Origin: JAWXUU01 sp044426085
GTDB taxonomy: Bacteria > Bacillota > Clostridia > Christensenellales > CAMQZB01
Assembly: GCA_044426085.1 (NCBI GenBank)
Contig: JAWXUU010000025.1
Coordinates: forward strand, 1 to 16,055
Length of the DNA stretch: 16,055 bases
Reading direction: 5' to 3'
The position numbers and the translations under genes are program-made. The notes under the pieces are model-generated. The model did no database searches and was not told where the DNA came from. It saw nothing but the letters and a program-made list of their open reading frames with translations. This document shows positions 7,272-14,556 of the stretch, piece by piece. How positions within the stretch are numbered: position 1 is the stretch's first letter; the number at the start of each line of letters is the position of its first letter.

Positions 7272-7320
7272 AATCGCATAATATACGATAATTTACTTGA
7301 CAATCGTACAACATACGATT
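7272..7320. promoter_or_regulatory. Twin operators of the XRE regulator
   Basis: Site 1 (7274-7288) reads TCGCATAATATACGA and site 2 (7304-7318) TCGTACAACATACGA. Site 2 extends to a perfect 7-bp dyad, AATCGTA and TACGATT, around CAACA. Dyad centres are 30 bp apart, close to three helical turns. Their place beside the -10 box suggests repression of the XRE gene. Confidence 0.65.
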
Positions 7321-7322
7321 TA

Positions 7323-7396
7323 GCGAAGCCTGTTTTTATCGAGCTCACAGAGCGAAGCCTGTTTTTATCGAGCTCACAGAGCGAAGCCTGTTTTTA
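7323..7396 (+). repeat. 29-bp tandem direct repeat, about 2.5 copies
   Basis: Identical units begin at 7323 and 7352, with a 16-nt partial unit at 7381-7396. Each begins GCGAAGCCTG, runs through a T-tract and contains GAGCTC. There are no spacers. A run of TTTTTAA units follows up to about 7418. Confidence 0.9.
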
Positions 7397-7432
7397 ATTT
7401 TTAATTTTTAATTTTAATCTTTTCTTTTTCCA

Positions 7433-7461
7433 TTGCTTTTCATCTTCAAATTTGATAAAAT
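7433..7461 (+). promoter_or_regulatory. Candidate dnaE promoter
   Basis: TTGCTT (7433-7438), 17 bp, TAAAAT (7456-7461), about 30 bp before the start codon. The match is moderate. Confidence 0.45.
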
Positions 7462-7491
7462 ATACATACACAAAACAAATCGAGGAGAATT

Positions 7492-10400
7492 ATGTTTACT
7501 CATCTACATAATCACACACAATATTCCATTCTGGACGGGGCGGCGCGCATCGACAAGATGGTTGCGAAGGCGAAAAAGCTTGGGATGACTTCCCTTGCGA
7601 TCACAGACCACGGCGTTATGTATGGCGTGGTTGACTTTGCCGACGCATGCGACAAGGCGGGAATCAAGCCAATCATCGGCTGTGAATTCTACGTCTGCAC
7701 CGACATGCACGTGCGCGGTGGCGGTATGGGCAATGGCGAATTCGAACATCTCGTTTTGCTCGCCAAAAACTACACTGGCTATCTCAACCTTGTCAAGCTT
7801 GATTCGCTTGCATTCACAGAAGGATTTTATTATAAACCAAGAATAGATATGGAACTGCTTGCTAAGCACTGCGAAGGCGTTGTTTGCCTGACTGCGTGCC
7901 TCGGTGGCAGAATTCCGCAATTTTTGTTGCAAGGTCAATATAAAAAAGCGGATGAATATTTGAAAGAGCTGAAATCACTTTTTGGCGACGATGTATACGT
8001 TGAAATTCAAGACCACGGCATCGAAGAACAGCGCCAAACAAATCCGTTGCTAATCAAGCTTGCAAAGGAAAACGACCTTAAGGTTGTTGCGACAAACGAC
8101 GTGCACTATATCGACAAATCCGATGCGGAAATGCACGATGTTCTTTTATGCATGCAAACGGGCAAGACACTGAAAGACGAAAATCGCATGCGTTTTTCTT
8201 CCGACCAATTTTATTTCAAGACGGAAGATGAAATGCTTGAAGTGTTCCCATATATCCCTGAAGCGATTTCCAACACTCAAGAAGTTGCCGATAAATGCAA
8301 CCTAAAAATGCAATACGGCTTGCCACTTATTCCGCAATACTACCCAGAAAACGGACAAACGCCATACGATTTCTTTTTTGACTTGATTGAAAAGGGACTC
8401 AAAGCGCGATATCCAATTATCACCGAAGAAATTCGTGCACGCGCGGATTATGAGCTTGGAATTATTTCCAAGATGGGATTTGTGGATTATTATTTGATTG
8501 TTTGGGACTTTATCAACTACGCACGGGAAAATGACATCCCCGTTGGATACGGCCGTGGGTCGGGGGTTGGCAGTATCATCGCTTATGCTGTTGGTATCAC
8601 CAACGTTGACCCATTGCGATTCGCACTTCTTTTTGAGCGTTTCTTGAATCCAGACCGCGTTTCTATGCCCGACTTTGATATCGACTTTTGCACAGAGCGC
8701 CGTGGCGAAGTTGTGCAATACGTTGTGGAAAAATACGGTGCTTCAAACGTGTCGCAAATCATAACTTTCGGAACGCTAGCGCCACGCGCCGCGCTGAAAG
8801 ATGTGGCAAGGGTTTTTGATGTTCCTTTTGCCGACGTAAATAAACTCACAAAACTTATCCCATCCAACCCCGCGCTGAAAGTTTCACTTAAGAAAATTTT
8901 CAAAACGGACTTTTCGGGGCAGGAAAAAATCAAGTCGGAAAACGAAAAGAAAGCCAAATATTTCAACGATATAAAAGTGCGCCTTGAAAACGTGCCCGAT
9001 CCAACCAATAAACTTGCAAAACAATACACTATCGCCGATTTTCCCGATTTTAAATCGTCTGATGAATTCTACGCAAAACTGAAAGAATTCAACGAGAAAA
9101 AGGAAAAGGATGATAAAGCCTACATCGACCCAAAACTCAACGTTCCTGAACTTCGCGAGCTTTACGAATCAGACGAAACCCTTGAAAAGGTTATCAACAT
9201 GGCAATCGAAATGGAAGGCATGCCAAAATCAACTGGTATGCACGCGGCTGGGGTTATCATCTGCAAGGAAGTCATCTCCGACTTCGTTCCAATTTCACGC
9301 GCGAAAGACGACACAACAACGCAGTTCACAATGGTGACTTGCGAGCGTCTTGGACTTTTGAAAATGGACTTTTTGGGGCTCAACACCCTTACCGACATAA
9401 AAAAAGCTATCACTTATATAAAAGAAGACATGGGCATCGACATTGATTTTGACAAGCTTGGCGACACCGACCAAGGTGTTTACGAACTTATTGGCAGTGG
9501 CGAAACGGATGCCGTGTTCCAGCTTGAATCGCCCGGCATGAAGAAGTTCATGCGTGAACTCAAACCAACTTGCATGGAAGATATCATTGCGGGAATTTCC
9601 CTTTATCGCCCAGGCCCGATGGATTATATCCCTGAATATATCAAGGGCAAGCAAGACCCACACAACGTGAAATACGATCACGAATGCCTCGTTTCTATTT
9701 TGAAACCGTCATACGGCGTTATTGTTTATCAAGAACAAGTTATGCAAATCGTGCAAACAATGGCGGGATATTCACTCGGTCAAGCGGACATCATTCGCCG
9801 TGCCATGAGTAAGAAAAAAGCCTACGAAATGGACCTGCACCGCAAATATTTCGTGGAAGGCAAAGTGGCTGAAGACGGCACAATCGAAATCGAAGGCGCA
9901 CTTCGCAAAGGTATATCCGCAAAAGTCGCACTAACCGTTTTCGACAAGATGGAAAGCTTCGCCAAATACGCATTCAACAAATCACATGCGGCGGCATACG
10001 GCACAGTTTCTTATCAAACGGCATTCCTAAAAAAATATTACCCAATCCAATTCCTTTGCTCGGTTCTCAACAACCGCATAACAAAGATGGATGAGGTTTC
10101 CAAATACACCAACTACGCAAAAGAAAACGGCTACAAAATTTTGCAACCTGATGTCAACAAGTCGCAATCTGGTTTCCGCGCGGAAAATGGATCTATTCGT
10201 TTTGGTCTTTCGGGTATCAAAAACGTTGGGGAATCTGCCGTTAAAGAACTTTTGAAAGAACGTGAAAACGGAGAATTTAAAACTTTCGAAGATTTCCTTT
10301 CAAGAACCAACGGCATAACAAACAAACGACTCGTTGAAAGTCTTATCAAAGCGGGCGCTTTCGATTGCTTTGGTCATCGCAGAAGTCAGCTTATGGCGGT

Positions 10401-11220
10401 TTTCGATTTCACAATGGATATAATTTCCAAGTCGGAAAAAAACAAAGTGCAAGGTCAAATCGATATGTTCGACTTCCTTGGTGAAGAAAAGAAAATCGAA
10501 ATCGACTATCCAAACCTGCCTGAATTTCAAACGACTGTCAAGCTGATTTTCGAAAAGGAAGTCGCCGGACTATACATCACTGGTCATCTGCTCGACGATG
10601 TTCGCGACAAGCTTGAAGGGGTTTTCAATACCTCGTTTTTGAAAGTTGCAACAAATGAAAATGGCGAAACCAGCGAAGAAGCACTTGAAGAACACGATGA
10701 ATTTATCAACTCGTTTCTCGATAAAGAAGTCACAATGGGGGGTATTCTATACGATATCGCCAAGGTGATGACGCGAAACAACAAAGAAATGGCGCACGGT
10801 AAGCTTGAAGATTTATACGGCGTTATCGAATTTGTCGTCTTCCCGCGCGTGTATGAAAGGCTGAAACTGACTCTCGCAATGCCCGATGTCAGAGTTCTCG
10901 CAAAAGGAAAACTCACCGCCGGAAGAGATAACAGCTATCAACTCGTGATTGATAATCTTTCTCTTCTCGATGATGCACCCGCAATCAAACCCGACGAAAC
11001 AAGCAAAAACGCCGAAGGTAAAACCCTTTATCTCAAAATCGACGATTCGGAAATCTTCGAACGCGTGCTGGAAATCCTTGAACCCTACAAAGGCTCGTCA
11101 CCTTGCATTATCGTTCATAAAGGTAAACCACTCCGCCACCCAAACAAAATCGCAGTAACCGAAGGCTTGCTTTTCGCGCTCGAAATGTGTTTGGACGAAA
11201 AATGCATCGTGGTGAAATGA
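7492..11220 (+). CDS. dnaE: DNA polymerase III alpha subunit (DnaE)
   Basis: 1242 residues. This is the family C replicative polymerase subunit. The N-terminal PHP domain (about 1-210) keeps a full set of metal-site residues: His6, His8, Asp15, His40, Glu65, His86, Cys136, Asp203, His205. Catalytic aspartates are Asp394 and Asp396 in PDFDIDF and Asp626 in KMDFLGL; YRPGPMDYIPEYIKGK lies in the finger region. The C-terminal part has the helix-hairpin-helix (about 890-950) and an OB-fold starting near VTMGGIL, so it is the DnaE rather than the PolC type. Unusual is a Lys- and Glu-rich insertion at about 458-551, between LIP and PELRELYE, where Escherichia coli DnaE has about 14 residues; it makes the protein longer than the usual 1150-1180. 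AGGAG precedes ATG by four to five bases. TGA is followed directly by TAA. It appears monocistronic. Confidence 0.98.
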   Translation: MFTHLHNHTQYSILDGAARIDKMVAKAKKLGMTSLAITDHGVMYGVVDFADACDKAGIKPIIGCEFYVCTDMHVRGGGMGNGEFEHLVLLAKNYTGYLNLVKLDSLAFTEGFYYKPRIDMELLAKHCEGVVCLTACLGGRIPQFLLQGQYKKADEYLKELKSLFGDDVYVEIQDHGIEEQRQTNPLLIKLAKENDLKVVATNDVHYIDKSDAEMHDVLLCMQTGKTLKDENRMRFSSDQFYFKTEDEMLEVFPYIPEAISNTQEVADKCNLKMQYGLPLIPQYYPENGQTPYDFFFDLIEKGLKARYPIITEEIRARADYELGIISKMGFVDYYLIVWDFINYARENDIPVGYGRGSGVGSIIAYAVGITNVDPLRFALLFERFLNPDRVSMPDFDIDFCTERRGEVVQYVVEKYGASNVSQIITFGTLAPRAALKDVARVFDVPFADVNKLTKLIPSNPALKVSLKKIFKTDFSGQEKIKSENEKKAKYFNDIKVRLENVPDPTNKLAKQYTIADFPDFKSSDEFYAKLKEFNEKKEKDDKAYIDPKLNVPELRELYESDETLEKVINMAIEMEGMPKSTGMHAAGVIICKEVISDFVPISRAKDDTTTQFTMVTCERLGLLKMDFLGLNTLTDIKKAITYIKEDMGIDIDFDKLGDTDQGVYELIGSGETDAVFQLESPGMKKFMRELKPTCMEDIIAGISLYRPGPMDYIPEYIKGKQDPHNVKYDHECLVSILKPSYGVIVYQEQVMQIVQTMAGYSLGQADIIRRAMSKKKAYEMDLHRKYFVEGKVAEDGTIEIEGALRKGISAKVALTVFDKMESFAKYAFNKSHAAAYGTVSYQTAFLKKYYPIQFLCSVLNNRITKMDEVSKYTNYAKENGYKILQPDVNKSQSGFRAENGSIRFGLSGIKNVGESAVKELLKERENGEFKTFEDFLSRTNGITNKRLVESLIKAGAFDCFGHRRSQLMAVFDFTMDIISKSEKNKVQGQIDMFDFLGEEKKIEIDYPNLPEFQTTVKLIFEKEVAGLYITGHLLDDVRDKLEGVFNTSFLKVATNENGETSEEALEEHDEFINSFLDKEVTMGGILYDIAKVMTRNNKEMAHGKLEDLYGVIEFVVFPRVYERLKLTLAMPDVRVLAKGKLTAGRDNSYQLVIDNLSLLDDAPAIKPDETSKNAEGKTLYLKIDDSEIFERVLEILEPYKGSSPCIIVHKGKPLRHPNKIAVTEGLLFALEMCLDEKCIVVK

Positions 11221-11282
11221 TAAATTAAAATATAAATTATTTAATATTTTATTTTATATCTTATTTTATATTTTATATCTTA

Positions 11283-11500
11283 TTCTTTCGTGGGGTTTTT
11301 CATGGGGCTCTGCCCCACACCCCGCAAGGGAATGATTCCCTTGACCCCGATTGGGGGTTATGCACTATCAATGTGTATTTTAAGATGCTTCGCATCTTTG
11401 CAAGAAATTTAATTTTCAATTTCAAAATTTTGATAAAGAAAAAAGCTCTCGCTTTTTCTTGTGGGCATAGTAGCCTTCAAGAACGCGAGAGCTTTTTATC
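11283..11500 (+). repeat. Structured inverted repeat flanking the ATPase gene, left copy
   Basis: From outside inwards: TTCTTTCGTGGG, hairpin TGGGGC/GCCCCA, hairpin AAGGGAAT/ATTCCCTT, hairpin ACCCC/GGGGT, hairpin AAGATGC/GCATCTT (11381-11397), a TTTCAATTTC linker and the terminator-like hairpin at 11440-11497. The same series occurs in reverse at 12830-13032. The GC-rich outer part contrasts with the AT-rich DNA around it. Confidence 0.85.
11440..11497. terminator. Terminator hairpin in the left repeat
   Basis: AAAAAGCTCTCGC (11440-11452) pairs with GCGAGAGCTTTTT (11485-11497) over 13 bp, with further TTCTTG/CAAGAA pairing inside. T-runs on both sides allow action in both directions: against dnaE readthrough on the plus strand and as the left boundary of the ATPase unit. 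Confidence 0.8.
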
Positions 11501-11501
11501 A

Positions 11502-11581
11502 AAGTTTTAGAAATACGTTTCTAAAACTTATAATTTTTAGCAAGTTTTAGAAGTGTATTTCTAAAACTTGACAAGTTTTAG
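11502..11581. promoter_or_regulatory. Palindromic operator array before the ATPase gene
   Basis: Two large palindromes at 40-bp period: arms AAGTTTTAGAAA (11502-11513) and TTTCTAAAACTT (11518-11529); arms CAAGTTTTAGAA (11541-11552) and TTCTAAAACTTG (11559-11570). A third half-site AAGTTTTAG (11573-11581) lies inside the promoter spacer. The second palindrome overlaps the -35 box. This looks like an autoregulatory or repressor site; the binding protein is unknown. Confidence 0.6.
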
Positions 11582-11596
11582 CTTTTGGTGTATAAT
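11568..11596 (+). promoter_or_regulatory. Perfect consensus promoter of the ATPase gene
   Basis: TTGACA (11568-11573), 17 bp, TATAAT (11591-11596), then AGGAGG at 11607-11612. The predicted transcript starts at about 11603, so the leader is under 20 nt. Confidence 0.85.
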
Positions 11597-11619
11597 ATTT
11601 GCACACAGGAGGTTTTAAT

Positions 11620-12822
11620 ATGTATAAAAGAATAATACGTGAAAACTATCTCAATCAACTTATTTCCTTCAAGGATAAAGATGTTATCAAAGTTGTCAGC
11701 GGAATAAGGCGATGCGGGAAGTCTACGTTGTTTGATATCTATTGTGATTATTTGATAAACAACGGAGTGAAGGAAAGTCAAATAATTAAAATCAACATGG
11801 AAGATCCAGAGTTTTATGAAATAAATGATTTTATAAAACTGTATAACCACATCAACGAACTCATTTCATCAGATGAAACTTATTATATTTTTATTGACGA
11901 AGTGCAAAATGTTCCTGAATTTCACAGGGCAATTGACGGGTTATATATAAAAAGCAACTGCGATGTTCACATCACAGGTTCTAATGCATTCTTGCTTTCT
12001 GGCGAGCTTGCGACGTTACTTTCTGGAAGGTATATAGAAATCAAAATGTTGCCATTTTCTTTTAAAGAATATCTCGCGTCCTTTGAAAATAAAACAGACC
12101 TAATAATCAAATATCAAAATTATATTCAATATGGTTCTTTCCCATACATCACAAAGCTTGAAACCGCTGAAGATAAACTCACATATCTTGATGGCATATA
12201 TTCTTCAATAGTTTTAAAAGACATTGTTTCGCGCAATAAAATATCAAATATTGGCGTTCTTGAAAGTTTGATTAGATACATGTTTGATAATGTCGGCAAC
12301 CTTTGCTCCAGCACAAAAATTGCCAACACTTTAACTTCAAACGGCATGAATGTCTCATATAAAACAATCGAGTCCTATCTCTCTGCCCTCACCGAAAGCT
12401 TTATTATTTACAAAGCAACAAGATACGATATCAAAGGCAAACAACATCTTGCAACTGGTGCCAAATATTATCTTTCTGATATTGGACTCAGATTTTATTT
12501 GCTAGGAGCAAAGCCTGCAGATCATGGTCATATTCTTGAAAATGTCGTCTATCTTGAACTGTTGCGACGTGGATATCAAGTTTATGTTGGTAAATGCGAT
12601 AATAAAGAAGTGGATTTCTACACTATAAAAAACGGCGAAGAAGAATACTATCAAGTCGCTTACAGCACAATTGCAGAAGAAACTCTCAAACGAGAACTTT
12701 CACCATTGAAAAATATCTCAAACCATAATGCTAAATACCTTATAACAATGGATTTTATTCCAAAAACATCACACAACGGCATAAAACAACTCAATGCAAT
12801 AGATTGGCTTTTAAATTTGTAA
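11620..12822 (+). CDS. AAA_14 / DUF4143 family ATPase
   Basis: 400 residues. The N-terminal P-loop ATPase domain (AAA_14, about 20-150) has Walker A GIRRCGKST (28-36), Walker B YYIFIDEVQN (88-97) and the ITGSNAFLLSGELATLLSGR block (118-137). The C-terminal DUF4143 region (about 190-360) includes YKTIESYLSALTESFIIYKA and YYLSDIGLRFYLLG, and ends with a pattern like a PD-(D/E)XK nuclease core (Glu307, EVDF with Asp332, QVA at 345-347) in which the expected E-x-K is Q-V-A, so cleavage is doubtful. The family is widespread and often patchy, with no settled function. ATG at 11620 is used because AGGAGG lies seven bases before it; a TTG-initiated longer frame from 11599 would begin inside the promoter region. 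The gene has its own promoter and terminators and is bounded by inverted repeats, so it looks like an independent cassette. Its base composition is more AT-rich than dnaE. Confidence 0.92.
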   Translation: MYKRIIRENYLNQLISFKDKDVIKVVSGIRRCGKSTLFDIYCDYLINNGVKESQIIKINMEDPEFYEINDFIKLYNHINELISSDETYYIFIDEVQNVPEFHRAIDGLYIKSNCDVHITGSNAFLLSGELATLLSGRYIEIKMLPFSFKEYLASFENKTDLIIKYQNYIQYGSFPYITKLETAEDKLTYLDGIYSSIVLKDIVSRNKISNIGVLESLIRYMFDNVGNLCSSTKIANTLTSNGMNVSYKTIESYLSALTESFIIYKATRYDIKGKQHLATGAKYYLSDIGLRFYLLGAKPADHGHILENVVYLELLRRGYQVYVGKCDNKEVDFYTIKNGEEEYYQVAYSTIAEETLKRELSPLKNISNHNAKYLITMDFIPKTSHNGIKQLNAIDWLLNL

Positions 12823-12829
12823 TTTAATT

Positions 12830-12892
12830 AAAAAGCTCTCGCTTTTTCTTGAAGGCTACAACGCCAGCAAGAAAGCGAGAGCTTTCTTTTTT
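12830..12892. terminator. Terminator after the ATPase gene
   Basis: AAAAAGCTCTCGC (12830-12842) pairs with GCGAGAGCTTT (12875-12885), followed by CTTTTTT. It starts eight bases after the stop codon and is the mirrored relative of the hairpin at 11440-11497. Confidence 0.85.
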
Positions 12893-13032
12893 ATCAAATT
12901 TTTGAAATTGAAATTCTTTTCCGCAGAAAAGGCAAAGCCTTTTCACGCACACCCCCGAAAGTGATTCCACCCCCAATAGGGGTCAAGGGTTTCAAACCCT
13001 TGCGGGTGTGGGCAGAGCCCACGAAAGAAACA
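12830..13032 (-). repeat. Structured inverted repeat flanking the ATPase gene, right copy
   Basis: Read on the minus strand it repeats the left copy: TTTCTTTCGTGGG, hairpin GTGGGC/GCCCAC, hairpin AAGGGTTT/AAACCCTT, hairpin ACCCC/GGGGT, hairpin AAAAGGC/GCCTTTT, linker TTTCAATTTC, then the terminator hairpin. Loops and linkers align while several stem bases differ in compensating pairs. It also fills the gap to the nuclease gene stop at 13067. Confidence 0.85.
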
Positions 13033-13066
13033 AATTTAATTTTAAAATCTAAAGTTTAATTTTTAA

Positions 13067-14074
13067 TTATTTTATGCTACCGACCTTTCCGTCGCCATCG
13101 GCGTCTGACATGTATTTATACAGCCAGAAATCGCTTGTTATCGGCATTGAGTATCCTGCAGCTTCTGCTTCAGCAATGGTAACTTGTCCGTTAGCGTTTG
13201 TGTCGATTTCATCAATCCACTCAGCTTCTTGTTCGTCGGATTCTGGCGATGGATTACCTGCAACAACGCCTGCGTCAGCATCGTCATCCGCCCAGTTTTG
13301 ACCTGTTGCATAATCGATCACGACACCGGGTTCAACATTATAAACGAACACATTGAAAAGCACGCCTTCACCGTCATCTTCAACTGATTTTGCTTCCATA
13401 AGAATGCCCGTTGCCACCAAGTTGTTGCCTTCAAAGATAGGCGTCACGCGGTATAAAACGTGATTGCCCGTTTCTTTTACGTAGTCGGCAACCATGTTTT
13501 CGAAAGGCAACATGCCGTCCACGTTTGCGGACCTTGTGCCAGTGATAAGGTTGAGTTTGTTCGCGTTTTCGCCGGTTAGTTGCCAGCCGATAAGATGCGA
13601 GCGGTTGTATAGATATGTACCCGAAACAAAATCATATTGACCTTGCACCCAGCCGGTTGGATAAACCGAAGAAATGCTTCCGCGCTCGTCGGTTGGCATG
13701 ATATCTTGACCAATGCTTGCGACAGTGTAGCCGCAGCGACCCAAGCTGTCTAGTTCAGAATAGTATTCAAAGGAAACATCCGTGAGCATGGCGGCTTCAA
13801 AAAACGGCTCGTTATCGTTCACATCTACATACATTTCACCGCTGTATGACGGAACTTCACCAAATGAAAGACTTAAAGTTTCACTTGTGCCATCAACAAA
13901 GCTTGAAGCGTCATCCCCGCTTGAATCAGTCGAAGTTGAGCCCGATGGCGATGCTGTCGCAACAACATCAGAGCCAGTTGGCAAATATTCTTCAATGTCC
14001 ACGCAACCTGCGAACGAAAGAATCATCGCAAGGCACAGAATCAGCAGTATACTTTTTTTCATTATATTATTCAT
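13067..14074 (-). CDS. Secreted EndA-like DNA/RNA non-specific endonuclease lipoprotein
   Basis: 335 residues. Signal peptide with lipobox SFAGC (Cys24), then a Ser/Thr/Asp-rich linker (about 36-65), so the enzyme should sit tethered outside the membrane. The nuclease domain (about 85-255) carries YNRSHLIGWQLTG, the DRGH-like metal/His motif with His160, and LNLITGTRSANVDGM with Asn184, as in DNA-entry nucleases of the EndA type; it probably degrades extracellular DNA for nutrition or uptake. The end has an EF-hand-like loop DTNANGQVTIAE (291-302), then DADGDGKVGS (324-333), whose loop stops at residue 335 before the usual Glu. Start at 14074 has GGAG six bases upstream; Met5 is an alternative. 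The ATG overlaps the TGA of the upstream gene by 4 nt, so the two are coupled. Confidence 0.92.
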   Translation of the reverse strand: MNNIMKKSILLILCLAMILSFAGCVDIEEYLPTGSDVVATASPSGSTSTDSSGDDASSFVDGTSETLSLSFGEVPSYSGEMYVDVNDNEPFFEAAMLTDVSFEYYSELDSLGRCGYTVASIGQDIMPTDERGSISSVYPTGWVQGQYDFVSGTYLYNRSHLIGWQLTGENANKLNLITGTRSANVDGMLPFENMVADYVKETGNHVLYRVTPIFEGNNLVATGILMEAKSVEDDGEGVLFNVFVYNVEPGVVIDYATGQNWADDDADAGVVAGNPSPESDEQEAEWIDEIDTNANGQVTIAEAEAAGYSMPITSDFWLYKYMSDADGDGKVGSIK

Positions 14075-14481
14075 TTTCTACTCCATTTTTCAATAGTTAT
14101 TTTTTCGTGAGATTTGCCGACAATGTCATTTGTAGAAACAATCTTGAAAACTCCAGCAAGCTTAGCCGTGAATTTCAAATCACTAGGATAATGCCTGTTC
14201 CACTTGCAAAGATAAACTTCCGAAACACTGTCAAGATATGGCGAAATATCTGCGTTCTCAACAAAACAATATTCACCTTTCGCAACCGCCAAAAAATCTT
14301 CAGCCACAACAATGCTGTCCACATCGCAATCCTTGAACTGCTTGAAAGTATATTCATTCATATAAAGCTTACCGCCACCGCAAACAGAAAGCATAAACTC
14401 GCGCAACTTCGCATCCTGACTCTGCCTGCGCTTGTTGAACATCATTCCATTCTTATCATCTATCGCAATAAATATTTTCAT
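14071..14481 (-). CDS. Conserved small protein cotranscribed with the nuclease
   Basis: 136 residues, no signal peptide or membrane helix, so cytosolic. It starts KIFIAIDDKNGMMFNKRRQSQD and contains GEYCFVEN and YLCKWNRHYPSD blocks. I recognise this as a conserved clostridial family, recalled from memory as sometimes labelled 'ribonuclease Z' in databases; it lacks the HxHxDH metallo-beta-lactamase motif of true RNase Z, so that name is not supported. Function unknown. It is the first gene of a two-gene operon with the secreted nuclease (4-nt overlap) and has a perfect promoter 29 bp upstream. The arrangement suggests a link to nuclease production or to handling of the nucleotides it releases, which is inference. 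GGGAG precedes ATG by nine bases. Confidence 0.82.
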   Translation of the reverse strand: MKIFIAIDDKNGMMFNKRRQSQDAKLREFMLSVCGGGKLYMNEYTFKQFKDCDVDSIVVAEDFLAVAKGEYCFVENADISPYLDSVSEVYLCKWNRHYPSDLKFTAKLAGVFKIVSTNDIVGKSHEKITIEKWSRK

Positions 14482-14509
14482 CTCGCAAATCTCCCTTTTT
14501 TATAGTTCA

Positions 14510-14538
14510 ATTATACCGATATATGTGTGATATGTCAA
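14510..14538 (-). promoter_or_regulatory. Perfect consensus promoter of the nuclease operon
   Basis: On the minus strand TTGACA (14538-14533), 17 bp, TATAAT (14515-14510), about 30 bp before the first start codon. Confidence 0.85.
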
Positions 14539-14556
14539 TACAATATTGGAAACATA

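Noticed and set aside
7323..7396. Possible CRISPR array (29-bp repeats)
   Set aside because: Units abut without spacers and no cas genes are present; it is a simple tandem repeat.
11502..11581. GTTTTAGAA repeats resembling type II CRISPR repeat ends
   Set aside because: They are palindromes around a promoter, only two to three copies, with no cas9, tracrRNA or spacers.
11283..13032. Insertion sequence with terminal inverted repeats
   Set aside because: The enclosed gene is an ATPase and not a transposase, the repeats do not show clear target duplications and the copies are diverged; called a repeat-bounded cassette instead.
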